A program made the position numbers and the translations under genes. From Yamagishiella unicocca (Eukaryota > Chlorophyta > Chlorophyceae > Chlamydomonadales > Volvocaceae): a stretch of DNA of 64,000 nt. The notes beneath the pieces are model-generated. The model ran no database searches. It had not been told where the DNA came from and saw only the letters and a list, made by a program, of their open reading frames with translations. Below are positions 34,101 to 44,515 of the stretch, piece after piece. The stretch is taken from assembly GCA_003116995.1 (NCBI GenBank), contig BDSL01000062.1, positions 248,001-312,000 on the forward strand, given 5' to 3'. Numbering within the stretch: the stretch's first letter is position 1; each line of letters starts with the position of its first letter.

Positions 34101-34962
34101 TTTCTACCAAAAGTGCCGGCCCTGGGTATGGAAAGCTTTCATTGGATGTATCGGTACATCCCTCAGTTACCCCATTCCCCCGGGCACATGCTCTCTACGT
34201 GCCGACCCACGGGTCTTCTCGCCCCCCCCCACAAGTCCCCTGCTCACCCTCATCCAGTCCACTGGGGCCGCTCCTTGCGAGTAGTCCCATGGGTCGCCCC
34301 CGCCCATGCTGGTCTGCCAGCACCTGACAGCTCAAGGGAGGGAGGGAGGGAGGGAGGGAGGGAGGGTGTTGGCGCATCGACTAAACACTTTCCCCCACAG
34401 TCCTCCCCACCGACCCCTCCCTCCCCAGTCCCCTCCCCACCAAGCTCTCCCTCACCAGCCCCCTTCCCAGTCCCCTGCCCTCCCTCAACGGTTTTTACAC
34501 ACCCCTCAACACCTGGAGCCTTGCCGCGCAGCGGACGACACCGCCACCACCACGTAGCCTCGCAGCAGCGAGTGCAGCGTGATGTTCATCTCCTCGGGCA
34601 GACCTGGGGGAGGGGCGGTGTGTGTGTATGTGTGTGTGAGTGTATGTGTGTGTGTGTGTAATGTAGCTGTGCGAGGACTCCACGTATGCTCGCGCGGGGA
34701 GGGTAGATTGGACCAGGGGGATCCTCTCTATCCTCCCCCCTTCCCTTCCCCTCCGCGCACCGATGCACTTTGGGCAGGAGGGCGATGGCGGCCACCAGTC
34801 AACCGCGCCGTGGCTGCATCCGTGAGCCACGAACAGCACGCCGCGGTGGGGGGTGCCTGCAGGGGGCGCCTGCCAGACCGCCTCGGCACCGTCAACCTCC
34901 TGTAGCAGGGCGGGCACAGGGTCGGGAGGCAGGATCACCGTTTGGGTCACAGGGGGTGCGGG
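28101..34962 (-). CDS. Secreted-type alpha/beta hydrolase (putative serine esterase), eight exons identified
   Basis: Exons in transcript order: 34962-34761, 34603-34513, 34323-34248, 33881-33700, 32302-32194, 31574-31456, 30897-30771, 28223-28101 (TGA at 28103-28101). They join in phase to 1029 nt, 342 residues, but the true start lies further upstream. Seen in the sequence: GVLFVAHGCSHGAVDWW near residues 41-57, the nucleophile elbow GASSG (Ser about 148) after LPLFAL, TLFIHMPRD with a candidate acid Asp about 203, and YAGHEL with a candidate His about 317 near the C-terminus. This order fits a Ser-Asp-His alpha/beta hydrolase; substrate unknown. Many relatives in green algae are secreted, and a signal-peptide open reading lies just upstream. 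The introns hold 20-bp, 31-bp and 21-bp tandem arrays. The last intron is 2.5 kb. An alternative in-frame donor exists 48 nt after exon 7. Confidence 0.8.
28546..30048 (+). repeat. 21-bp minisatellite, about 71 copies, in the last hydrolase intron
   Basis: A nearly perfect array of a 21-bp unit beginning ggttcggacgacgg. One truncated, altered unit (12 extra nt, with a gttggggg insert) lies at about 29560-29572, and slight decay is seen at the right end (30018 onward). Because 21 is a multiple of 3 and the unit has no stop, five of the six readings are open for over 500 codons; these are not genes. It sits between exons of the minus-strand hydrolase, so the pre-mRNA carries the C-rich strand. 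Degenerate repeats with cttgctcgccatgc follow at 30050-30105. Confidence 0.97.
31186..31248 (+). repeat. 7-bp gcgagca tandem repeat
   Basis: Six to seven copies of agcgagc with small variants, in the hydrolase intron 30898-31455. Confidence 0.85.
31883..32165 (+). repeat. 31-bp tandem array in a hydrolase intron
   Basis: About nine copies of a 31-bp unit, core acacaccgcgcccgtcactg followed by ggtgctcgt, with C/T variation at one position. It lies in the intron 31575-32193. Confidence 0.93.
32603..32672 (+). repeat. Intron-end element copy inside a hydrolase intron
   Basis: About 70 bp nearly identical to the copy at 18360-18435 in the dynein gene (blocks gcatgcatctcaaaacttct, ttaaacga, catccacgggtttccctcga). 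Here it is in the plus orientation while the host gene is on the minus strand, so relative to transcription it is inverted compared with the dynein copies. Confidence 0.9.
32705..33680 (+). repeat. 20-bp minisatellite (aggacaaggcaggaccacga) in a hydrolase intron
   Basis: Roughly 48 units of 20 bp, alternating 10-mers of aggacaaggc type with aggaccacga or aggactagga. It fills most of the intron 32303-33699 and ends about 20 nt from the donor at 33699. The repeating Ser/Pro/Cys/Leu readings on the minus strand are artefacts. Confidence 0.95.
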
Positions 34963-36623
34963 CTATCAGGTTGGTATGTGGGCAGTCGTGGTGCGATGGG
35001 CATCGAGGAGATAGAGAGCGCAGGCGGAGGCAGGGAGGACGTGGGGAAACGGTCGCGTCGTCCCGCAACTGTGGGTCCGCAAGCCAGCAGATCAATCGCA
35101 TCAGAAGGCAATTTAAGGCGCGTCTCTTCGGTAAGCATCCTGCAAATGGATGCGTTTGACCGAAGACATGCACTCCAGGATGCCGGAACGGATAAACTCG
35201 CCTCGTACTTCCCACCAGCCAGCAGCGGCATCGACCGAGATAATAGAGATTCAGGCATACTTCCGCCTGCTGCCGCGCTATTAGGCATGGGGTTACCGCC
35301 CCTGAGCTCCTCCTCAATCGCATGCTCTTCACCTCGGACGTGAAGCGCCCGGCGACTGCCGCTGCTGCTTTTACCAACCAAAATTTTTCCTACATACCGG
35401 ACAGGCCTAAAATGCCCAAACTTCTGGGCCGCAAGCGAGCCAAAATTGAGTGCGAGCAAGGAAAATAACACTGCGGCAAACAGGAGCTGTGGCCTGGGCA
35501 AGCGCATTTCTGGTGACGAGGGCTTATTCCAGAACGGAGGCGAAGCTTCCGAAACGCAAGTCCTGCCTCAGACTTTGCTCGTCATAAGCATACCGGTACG
35601 ACGGTTGGTTTGGCTGGAGGTTTACAGTTTTCTTTGCGCAGCGACGCTAGTGTGGTTCTTCACGTTTTGCCGTGCACTCGTATAAACACGCTTTGAAGCC
35701 GAAAGCAAATCGCGGCGTCCGGCGCCACGCAACTGCCCCCGGCCCCTCCCCTCCCCTCCCTTCGAATGCTGATAATTTAACATTCTTTTCCCCTGTCGTA
35801 TCCACGGGCTTCCGCGCTGCACCGCATCCACCCCCCCCGCTTGCGCGCTCCATGCGCGCCCTCCCACTCGTTATCATTCGTCGCCCTTGCCTTGCCAACT
35901 CGGACTCGTGCTTCCGCTTGCAGCCTCGTCACCCGGGTTTCCCCGCATCTCCCTCCCTCCGGCGCAAACGCGGGGAAACCGTCACAACTAACGTCGGCAC
36001 CCCTGCTGGACATGTCCTGACAATCCCGCGCCCTCTCACTGCTACCTACCGGCCAACCAGCAACGGCCAACGAGCGCACACGTGCCGTGCTCGCCTGCAA
36101 TGCCGTACGTGGCCGCCGCGGCAACTAACCAAACAGCAACGACTAACCGTCCCAAGATGACCCCGTCGCGTACCCGGATCGGGCCCCGAGGGGCCGCTCA
36201 GGTTCTTACGTCGATGGGTTGAAAACGCCACGCACAGAGAGGACGCACAATACCGCACAGTAAAATGTCAGCAGCCTTGTAACCATCCGTTGTCGTAATT
36301 GTCGTAATTCTCGCTACCAGGATTGCCGTACACAACCCACCCCGCCATGAAAACCCCTCGCTACCCCCCTCCTCTTCTCCCCGCCCCGCCTCGCCGGTTT
36401 GCCGGTCGTCCGTCCCAGTGCTCCAGCATGCGCCCACATCCTCGCTGTCCGCCGACCATGCGCCCACTATCCTGTCTTTTTCGCGTCAACGGTTTTCACG
36501 CCACACACCCCTCGCCCCAGGGGCCAAAAGGTTTCCTCGTCACACACACCCCACACACACATACACACGAGGACCCCGACCAGCACCCAGACGCCTGCAC
36601 TGTCCCCGCCGCCGTGCCCGGCT
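34963..36623. other. Region upstream of the hydrolase and downstream of the low-complexity gene
   Basis: Apart from the candidate signal-peptide exon, no coding segment is recognised. A TTACA (TGTAA on the minus strand) at 35622-35626 could end the transcript of the gene at 36624-39767, though it is about 1 kb past the stop. The segment 36415-36500 is a reverse-orientation copy of the long intron motif (ctccagcatgcgcccac, then actatcctgtc and a caacggttttcacg block) found in dynein introns. Confidence 0.45.
35398..35507 (-). CDS. Candidate first exon of the hydrolase gene: signal peptide
   Basis: An ATG at 35507-35505 opens MRLPRPQLLFAAVLFSLL and a further ALNFGSLAAQ, a textbook signal peptide with a likely cleavage site after Ala-Ala. 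It reads on for about 186 residues before a stop at 34947, with no recognisable domain. A good donor (CG|GTATGT) lies at 35397. That donor is phase 2, while the next confirmed exon (34962) starts in phase 0, so either a small intermediate exon or another donor is missing. I therefore place the signal peptide with this gene by position and by family habit only. Confidence 0.35.
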
Positions 36624-36692
36624 TCAGCCGCTGGAGGGGCTTCCGAATAAGTCGCTGAGCTTGAGCGGCCCCGGGGTGGTGGATGGTGCCGT

Positions 36693-36746
<54 letters not shown>

Positions 36747-39700
36747 CGACGAGCCCGGAATGATGACCTCCAAGGAGATTTTGGGGGCCGACCTGGCCGC
36801 TGAGCCTTTGGACGACGCCGACGAATGGGACGGCAGGGGCAGGGGCAGGGGCAGAGGCAGGGGCGGCGGTTTGCCCCTAGGGGGGCCGCCGCCGCCGCCG
36901 CCACGTGCCCCCGGCTGTCTGGAGTCGCCGCCGCCGCCGCCCGGCGGCAGCGGCAGCGCGGGCAGCGGGATGCTTCCCAGAGTCCCCAGATCGATCCCGA
37001 GCGGCGCCGTGATGTCCGACAGCGTGATGCCCGACGGCGGCAGGGACGCCAGCAGGCTGTTTACGTTTGCGGGCAGCGGCGGCGGCGTGGGTCGCGGCGG
37101 CCGCGGCGACTGCGCCTGCCGCAGCCTGCGCCGAGATGGTAAGGGCAGGTCGGGAGCCAGAGCCAGGGCGGTGGCCTGGCTGCTGGTGGTGCTGCTGGTG
37201 GGGCTGCTGGTGCTGCTGCTGGTGGGGCTGCTGGTGCTGCTGCTGGTGCTGCTGCTGGTGCTGCTGTTGCTGCTGGTGGGGCTGCTGGTGCTGCTGCTGG
37301 TGCTGCTGCTGGTGCTGCTGCTGGTGCTGCTGGTGGGGCTGCTAGAAGGCAAAACCGCTTCAGCGGCGGCGGCGCCGTCCGGCGTGCCGTCGCTGGTGCA
37401 CCCCTGGCGGTGGTGGTGGTGGCGGTGGCTGTATCCTCCACGACGGAGGAGAGAAGACCCAGTGCCTGCGGTGCCTGCAGTGCCTGCGGTCCCTGCGGTG
37501 CCGGCGGTGGCGCTAGCTGGCACGGGGCTGTGGGAATCGTCGGATGTTGCAGTGGGACGGAAGCGGCTCCGAAACCCGGAGCTAGGGCCAGGCATGGGTC
37601 CCCGATGGTTGCCCCCCGCCCCCGCCATGGCCACCGCAGGTGCGGCTGCCGGGAGCAAGGCGTCGACACCCCCACCGCCCACGACGTCTCCTGCTGGCAC
37701 CAGAACCCGCTGCCGCTGGCGCCCCTGTCTTGCCGCCATCGCTGCCGTCTTCGCCACCGTCTTACTTGAGGGCCGTTGCTGCTGCTGCTGCGGCTGCTGC
37801 TGCTGCGGCTGCTGCTGCTGCTGCAGCAGCTGCTGCTGCCGCGTCGGCGGGATCTGTGCCGCCAGCCCCACCGCCACCGCTAGGCCCTGATCCTGATCCT
37901 CATCCTGATCCTCATCCTGATCCTCATCCTGATCCTCATCCTGATCCTGATCCTGATCCTCATCCTGATCCTGATCCTGATCCTGGGCTGGCGCCGCTCC
38001 TGCTGCCGCCTCGTACACCGGCTCGTCCACCGGCTCGTCCACCGGCTCGTCCACCAGCTCGTCCACCGGCTCGTCCACCGGCTCGTCCACCGGCTCGTCC
38101 ACCGGCTCGTCCACCGCAGCCAGGTGTCGTCGCGCTCCGCGGCGCCCGCCCCCCCCGCCACCTGGATTCAGGTCTGACAGCCGCAGCGCGGGCGCCCCAG
38201 CTGATAGGGCGTACTGGCCCACGGAGCCACCGGCGGGGCCGCTGCTCGCGTCATCTGTGGACGATGGGGCACGGCAAAGGGGGAGGGCGGCGATGACGCC
38301 AGTGGTCTGGGGCCCACTGTGACAGTTACTACTGACTACTTACTTCTGTAGCAGTTACTCAGTTACTACTACCTAATACTACTACTACTACCGTTACCCC
38401 TGCCCGATGGCTCTACCATATGGTCTGATGCCCGCTGTGACAGTTACTACTACCATTACTACTGCTACACAGAGGGTTGGGGTGGGGTGGAGTGGGGCGG
38501 GTGCGACGACTGGTATCCGCGATCTCCGAATGAATCCCCAGACAAGACCCAACCCCACAGATCGTCCCCAAGATCGAACCCCAGATCGAACCCCAGATTG
38601 GACCCCCAGGTTTAACCCCGATTGATCCCCCGATTGATTCCCAGACAGGGTTGCCGTCAGGACCCATACACCTCCGCCATCTGCAGAGCAACGCCTCTAA
38701 CCCCTCCGCACGGAATCCTCACCTGCCAGCTGCTGCTGCATTCGAGACTGTGCGAGCTGCTGCGGCGTCACGTCACCAGACGACGCCTGCTGGCGCAGCA
38801 GCCTCCGCGGTCCCGTGGGACCGAGGCCCTGAGCTGCCGCCGCCTCCGTTGCCACTTCCTCCCCCCCCCCCGGCCCCTGCTGTGTCGACAACTCCAGCTG
38901 GGCGTCACCTGCCCAACGCTGCTCGTCATCGCCCACGGAAGATCGCCGTACAGCTGCGCTGCTCCTGGCGGTGCTGTGGTCGTACTTATCCTTGGTGAGA
39001 CCGGTGCTGTCCCCATGGTTGCCACCGCTGCTGCCGCTGCTATTGTTTCTGCTGCGGCTTCTGTTGCGGCTGCTATTGCGGCTGCTGTTGCTGCCGCTGC
39101 TGTTGCTGTTGCGGCTACTGTTGCCGCTGTTGCTGCGGCTGCTGTTGCCGCTGGTATTGATGGCGGCAGTGGAGGTGTTATCGGGGCGGGGCGGGGCTGA
39201 GATCTCCAGAGTAGGATTCGGACCGCTCCTGCCGCGGAGGCGCCGATGCACGACAGGTGGGACTGCGGCACTTGCGGCTTTCGCCTTGGGCGAGGTGGCC
39301 GCCGCAGTGGTTTCGGAGAAGGCGGCTGCGCCTGCACGGCCTGTGGGCTCCGCCCTCGCGACACCAGCATCGATCGGCTGCGGCCCTTCCAGGAAACCAA
39401 TCCACGGTCCCAGTGCCGAGAAGCCATGGTTGGAGCCGCGAGGCCGCCTCAAACGACTTAGCTGCCAGCAGTGCCACCATCGCCGAAAGGAACAGGCGTC
39501 GCGCAGCACCGCAGCAACAGGCCCCGAGCTGCCGCCAAGATGCTGGTGGGAAGCTCCATGCTGCTGGGATCTATCCGCTGCAGTCACAGACGCGCCTGTT
39601 GCCATGACCATGGCCGTGACGACGGGCGGTGCCGTGGAGTTTTCTTCTGGTGGTGGCGGTGAAGAGACCCCGTTCGCCACCAGGAGGACGAGAACCAGGG

Positions 39701-39767
39701 AAGCCGTCAGGGAGGCTGCTCGCCTGGAGGCAGCTGGGATGAACAAAACCGAGATTTTGTGCCGCAT
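36624..39767 (-). CDS. Low-complexity Ser/Pro/Gly/Gln-rich protein with N-terminal hydrophobic segment, two exons
   Basis: Exon 1 is 39767-38723 and exon 2 is 38254-36624; the junction is phase 1 with donor GCAG|GTGAGG and acceptor CCACAG|AT, giving 891 residues. The ATG at 39767 is followed within about 15 residues by the hydrophobic stretch ASLTASLVLVLLVANGV, a signal peptide or anchor. Exon 1 has an Asn/Ser-repeat region (about 39030-39160). Exon 2 has eight or so DEPV repeats, alternating Asp-Gln/Asp-Glu repeats, poly-Gln, a Thr-Ser-Ser repeat block, a poly-Gly run and Pro-rich linkers. Three short blocks share a Leu-Ser-Asp core: LRLSDLNPG, ITLSDITAP and LKLSDLFG. No catalytic domain is recognised. 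Composition and leader suggest a cell-surface or extracellular-matrix protein, but this is inference. I do not recognise a named family. Confidence 0.65.
37170..37345 (-). repeat. Coding Ser/Thr repeat (ctgctggtg on the plus strand)
   Basis: Triplet-based repeat of gctgctggtg type inside exon 2 of the low-complexity gene, encoding a Thr-Ser-Ser block. Other coding repeats in the same exon are 12-bp units at 38019-38115 (Asp-Glu-Pro-Val), 6/12-bp units at 37886-37985 (Asp-Gln/Asp-Glu) and CAG-type runs at 37770-37835 (poly-Gln). Confidence 0.9.
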
Positions 39768-42276
39768 TTTTGGCAATTTTTGCAATTAGAAGGCGCTGCG
39801 TTTGTGGGTGGCGTTGTGGCTGGCCCGTGGGTCGGTGCCCGAAGTCGCCGAACTCATCGTCTCGCGGCGAACCAGATGGCACGTTGATTGCTTCTAACTG
39901 CTCAAAAGTCTGATTGCGAAAATTTGTGGGGAAGTGGGGCTACCCAGCGGACTAAGGAATTCCAGTTGTTGGGCTCTCGCATCCAGATACGGTATCAAGA
40001 GAATTCCAGAGGCGTTGATGAGGAGAATGATTACTCAATGAGGAAGCAGGAGTGGATTCAACTCCGGCATTTCATCTGAAAGCGGCCCGTCAAAATTGTC
40101 TCCATCAGGGTTGTCGTCGCCCTCTCTCTCCTCAATTCACCGCATCGCTGCAACATCCGCGAACCAGCAACATAAGCTCACCAGCTACACAAAACATAAT
40201 CTCCATTGCAGTCACAACGTCTTCCAAAGCCATCAACGCAGTGAACAGACCCAACTCTGTCAACCCTCAGGAAGCATGGGCGTACCAGGTCGAGCCAATC
40301 AATCCAGCCGCACTCTTCCTGCACGGGATGTATGAGTGGATCACGCACTACTCAGTTGGGGCGCCGCTGGGGGCGCAGCGGCAGGACGCACCCTAACGAA
40401 GAAGCGCACCCCACAGCGCGAGTGTCACAACGGAGGATGCAGTCCAGGCGATAAAAATTGCGCGAATAAAAGCATGAAGGTAGGGATTCGGTCCACTAGC
40501 CATGACAGACGTTGCTTGGAGACCTTCCAGCAGGCGCTCAGCAGGGCACGTACTGTGCGTTCAGCTGCGGCAGGCGTCCGCGCGCGCGCCATGGAGCATT
40601 CATGCACGCAATCGAAACTGCTACTGCCCAGACCATAAAACGTGCACGTGACTGCAGCTTTATGTTACAATTGGGGCCCTTTATGAATGTTCGAAAGGGT
40701 TCAAAGGTGGGCGGGGGAGCGCGTATGATCGCACCGGAGGGAAAGGGTTGGCGCTAGCTTGTCGATGACGATGAGGCCGGGGGGGTGGCGGCAGCAGGTT
40801 AGGGTGGACGGCCAGCTCGGCGAGCGGAGGTAGGGCCCTCTGGCGGGCAGGCGGGGCGTGAGAGCGTGAGGGCGGGAGGGAGACTAATTCCCAAAACCGT
40901 ACGGCGATCTTGTCGTAACCGGCGCGTTCCTTGCCTAGCGCACCCACGCACCCACGTGGGTCCCACAAGGCGTATGGAGAGGGCTGAGGCAACGGCCCTC
41001 CCAACCCCCATTGGCCCGCCCTGTGCCTCCCGGCACGGCGACTGGCGACAGAAGCAGAGCGAGGTCAGGGAAGGCTGCCTGGCAGCTGCCACCTGGGCGA
41101 TATGGTAAGGCGTCTGCGGGAGTGGCGGTTTAGTGCGGGTTGCATGGGAGTTGAGGAACCCTCCAGACGAATTATGGCCGGAGCGAAATGAATGTCAGCT
41201 ACCACTCATGTCTTCCAGACGGGTAGTGCGCACTTCTAAACGGGCACGATGCTATCCCCCTTATCTTTCCAATGCCCAGGCCAGGGCGGCCGTGCCAACC
41301 ATGTCGGAAGTGCCGGGCCGGACCTCAGAAGCGTGCATGAGCAGCTGCAAGGAGGTGGCAGCGTGCAACCCTTTCGAGAGATGCGTGACAGGTATGCTAT
41401 TATTTAAATCTCGCCCGGCCGTGCCCGGCTTCGGTGTTTGCCTCGATGCCGGGGGCGCTGCTACTCCGCGGGAGGTGTTATGCGCGAGCAAGTGGTCTCC
41501 AAAAGAATGTATTCCTAATTGAATGCGAAAGCGCTTAGTACCTTGTTCATTACCTTGTTCCTCTGACCAGTTCGGGCAGCATATGGCGCTGCAAGTATCC
41601 CAGCCTCGCTTGTACAATTTCACGTCATCTCTGATGCAAATTGAAGCTGTTCTTCAAAAAATGTTCAATGGATGGTCGGCCTGCCAGGAAGTATGGAGTT
41701 ATACACTTTACATTGAGGATTTTGTCCACCCAGTAAGTTGCAACATCCTTAGTCTCATGTCAAAACTGTTGCATGGAAATCACTTTATGTAGGTTGGCCT
41801 TTGCTGTTGTGGCCCACAACTTGTGGGTTTACTACGATCAACAGAGTTCTAGTACCCATGCCATGAACCTCCGCCTGGGTTTTGCGACGGGCTGCGGAGT
41901 CGCCGCTGTGATGCAGACTGGAATGGATATGCTGACGCTGGGATACGTGGATGGGTGCGGTCTGTCAGGCGGTCCCTGGCCTGCCGGTCGTTGGCCGTTA
42001 GGGAGAGAACTAGAGTTTCCTGGCCTGCAGGTCGTTGGCCGTTTGGGTGTGAACCGCGCATTAAGGTACTTCCGCAAGACAGGGCATGCCACGAACTTTC
42101 CTTGATGCAAGCTGAATGCGGAACGCGATGGAATGTATGAATGGCTGGAGCCTGTCGAGTTGCCGTCGCGTTTCGTGTTCGACGGTCGCAGACGGTCGCA
42201 GGCCCTGGCCGAGGCCAACAGGACAACGTACCGCTTTCCGGCATCCCCTATATTTGCGCAAATATATGCTACATAG
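39768..42276. other. Intergenic region, no gene recognised
   Basis: The start is the 5' flank of the low-complexity gene (head-to-head with the methyltransferase gene). From about 39.9 kb the sequence is less GC-rich and lacks the G-run/C-run intron style. A short open reading at 41133-41522 (+) has a few clustered Cys codons but no splice or domain support. An imperfect duplication around gtcggttggccgtt-like sequence occurs at about 41978-42045. I see no conserved gene. Confidence 0.45.
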
Positions 42277-43131
42277 ATGGCGATCTCGGTAGTATCGAAT
42301 TCAGTCACCCACATGTCAATGAAAGCCCCTACAATTCTTCTGCAACTCGTGGTTGGGTTATGGCTTTGTAGCTGCGGTTGTCGGGCTATGGAGGTCCATA
42401 TGCCCTTGTGGCGTCTCACACAAAAGCATTATCCTACGCATGTAAATACTTCAATAAAATTGGATTCGCTTCAGACATACTCCCGCAGCCAGTCTGGAGA
42501 GGACGTGCATTTGTTCCAAAAATACTTCTGCGGTGTTACCAATGGAACCTTCATCGAGCTCGGTGCGCTGGATGGACAGCTTCTCAGTAATAGCTATCTC
42601 TTTGAGTTTGGGCTTGGGTGGCGTGGAGTTCTCATCGAGGCCAACCCGAAAAGTTTCGCCGGGCTCCGTCAGAATCGCCCGAACTCCCTCTGCATCCACG
42701 CAGCAGTGTGTGACACCTATCGAACAATCCGTTATGTCGTGAAGGGTGGAGGTCAGGTCACGGGCATCCTGGAGTTTATGTCGGACAACTTCAAGGAGAA
42801 ATGGCACCCCGATTGGAAGCAATATACCGACATCGACGCCCCGACGGTACCCTGCTACCCTTTGGAGGCACTTTTGCGGCTCTCGGGCACGACACATTTC
42901 CACTTCATGAGCCTGGACGTAGAAGGTGGTGAGCTGGCGGTGTTGGGGTCAATGAACTTCGCAGCGCTCACGGTCAATGTGTTGGTTGTCGAGGCAACTG
43001 GGCGTGAGCCGGAACGAGAGCAGAAAGTTCAGACGCTGCTTCAAGACGCAGGCTACCGGCTGGTGGAGCGTTGGGGGCGAAGCGATTGGTTCGTCCGAAA
43101 TGGCTGGGAGCCCCTACCCTGTGTAGCCTGA
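42277..43131 (+). CDS. FkbM-family SAM-dependent methyltransferase with N-terminal signal or anchor, intronless
   Basis: 284 residues in one exon. The catalytic fold is clear: YSRSQSGEDVHLF (68-80), the SAM-binding loop GTFIELGALDG (90-100), SNSYLFEFGLGWRGVLIEA (104-122), PCYPLEALL, the acidic motif SLDVEGGEL (212-220), and a C-terminal VEATGRE to WFVRNGW stretch. This is the Methyltransf_21/FkbM pattern; members O-methylate sugars or small molecules, and the substrate is unknown. Residues 15-37 (MKAPTILLQLVVGLWLCSC and on) form a signal peptide or membrane anchor. Start codons at 42313 or 42319 would place this segment at the very N-terminus and are as likely as 42277. It lacks introns, unlike its neighbours. 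TGTAA signals follow about 230 nt after the stop. Confidence 0.88.
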   Translation: MAISVVSNSVTHMSMKAPTILLQLVVGLWLCSCGCRAMEVHMPLWRLTQKHYPTHVNTSIKLDSLQTYSRSQSGEDVHLFQKYFCGVTNGTFIELGALDGQLLSNSYLFEFGLGWRGVLIEANPKSFAGLRQNRPNSLCIHAAVCDTYRTIRYVVKGGGQVTGILEFMSDNFKEKWHPDWKQYTDIDAPTVPCYPLEALLRLSGTTHFHFMSLDVEGGELAVLGSMNFAALTVNVLVVEATGREPEREQKVQTLLQDAGYRLVERWGRSDWFVRNGWEPLPCVA

Positions 43132-43356
43132 GGGGGTGGTCTCTATCTGTGAAGCGGGCCCCTAGTTGCGCTGAGTTGAGCAACAGAGTCAGATTGGTGC
43201 AAACTGTATATACACAAAAATACACAGAGCTATTTTTACACCATGCCCCATCCACCATGTTTTTTTTGACACGGATTGTACCTGTGGAGTGGACAATAGG
43301 ATTGGCGGTTGACTTACAGAAGTGAGATGCAAACATGCGAGTGGTATCCAAACACC

Positions 43357-43377
43357 TGTAACACGGTGTATGTGTAA
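43357..43377 (+). terminator. Two TGTAA polyadenylation signals for the methyltransferase gene
   Basis: TGTAA at 43357-43361 and 43373-43377, 226-246 nt after the stop codon, in AT-richer sequence. Position and motif fit Chlamydomonadales 3' ends. Confidence 0.6.
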
Positions 43378-44170
43378 CATAATGGTATCCGTCGTCATCC
43401 ATTCTTTTAATCTCGTCCTTGTTCAAGCACCCCTTACCTCGGACTATACTTAACACAAACCAACTGCTGAGCCACCCCCACTGCATCTAGATGTTGATGG
43501 GCTTCTTGCAGCCCCAAGCCCCTGCATGCATCGTCTGCACCGAAACCCTAAATTTATGAGACTTTGAAATTTGAGATGCCCAAGCACGCCTTTGCAACCG
43601 CGCTTCCTCCTTCACCCTGCACATCCGCTACTTAGCTCAAGGAAAATCCGATCGGGAATAAACCTGAACCGATCGTGTCGTACTCGCGCACCCTGGCGGG
43701 ATCTACCTGGCAGTGAGGGCAGTCGGAAGTAAGGTGGATGAGTAGCAACATGCCAGCAGGTCGGCTCGTGCACCCGCAATGCGCGATGTGTTAGACTCGT
43801 GTATACAACCCACATGGCGGCATCAGCACCAGGGGGCCGGACATGGGTGCTGCCGCATGCGGGGACAGACGCATGGCACGCGACAGGCGCACAACTCCAG
43901 GCGGGCCGTACGATGACGCATATAGTATGTTTTTTCTACTTTTCTTCCGTCGCCGTGATTGCTACAGCCGTCTTCCCATCTGCCAAACTATTCTTTGATC
44001 CTGGATCTTCCCATGGCCAAATACTTCCCCAATCCCCTTCCCCTAATGCCCGGCGCAAGTCGTCCTGCCTGCCTGCTGCCCCGCCCTTGCACACACTCGC
44101 CCCTCTCCCAACTTGGACTTCCCTCTCATACCCCTCCCACCCGGGTCTTGCTACCTTAAAACCTATTCTT

Positions 44171-44322
44171 AAGTGCTTTAGAGGCGTGCAAGCAACCCAA
44201 GGCGAGACAAAAGCGCAACTTTAAAGCCGCATCTGGCCAATTTCACGCACGCATTGCCCAAATGCGGCTTTAAATTTGCGCTTTTGTCTCGCCTTGAGTT
44301 GCTTGCGCGCCTCTTAAGCACT
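44171..44322. repeat. Foldback (inverted-repeat) element, 61-bp arms, 29-nt loop
   Basis: Left arm 44172-44232 and right arm 44262-44322 are reverse complements with about four mismatches in 61 bp. Shared blocks include aggcgagacaaaagcgcaa and ttaaagccgcat. The loop is 44233-44261. It could be a MITE-like foldback transposon or, if transcribed, a long hairpin RNA of the kind that gives small RNAs in Chlamydomonas. No terminal target-site duplication is obvious. Confidence 0.85.
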
Positions 44323-44404
44323 GGGTAGCAAGCTCGCCCTCTCCCAACCCCCCAAAACGCACACCGGTTGCCCCCCCGTGCCTGCGAATACACCCCTTGC
44401 TCAC

Positions 44405-44515
44405 CCTGGGACGGCGACGACCTATTTTGACCACCTTGATGACCAGCTCAGGTCCGGGGCCCAGTGCAGCGCGCGACACCGCCCTGCTGGCGACAGCCGA
44501 CACCGCCACCAGCCC
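44405..44515 (-). CDS. Lone exon-like segment, unknown gene
   Basis: On the minus strand a 111-nt open block lies between a good acceptor (CTATTGCAG|GGG) and donor (CCCAGG|GTGAGC), phase 0 at both ends, coding for 37 residues ending ELVIKVVKIGRRRPR. Flanking sequence has the G-rich/C-rich intron style, and the foldback element lies in what would be the next intron. I could not find neighbouring exons, so it may be a gene relic or part of a gene whose other exons I do not recognise. Confidence 0.25.

Noticed and set aside
41133..41522. Cys-containing plus-strand reading as a small secreted protein
   Set aside because: No signal peptide, and neither splice sites nor domain could be supported.
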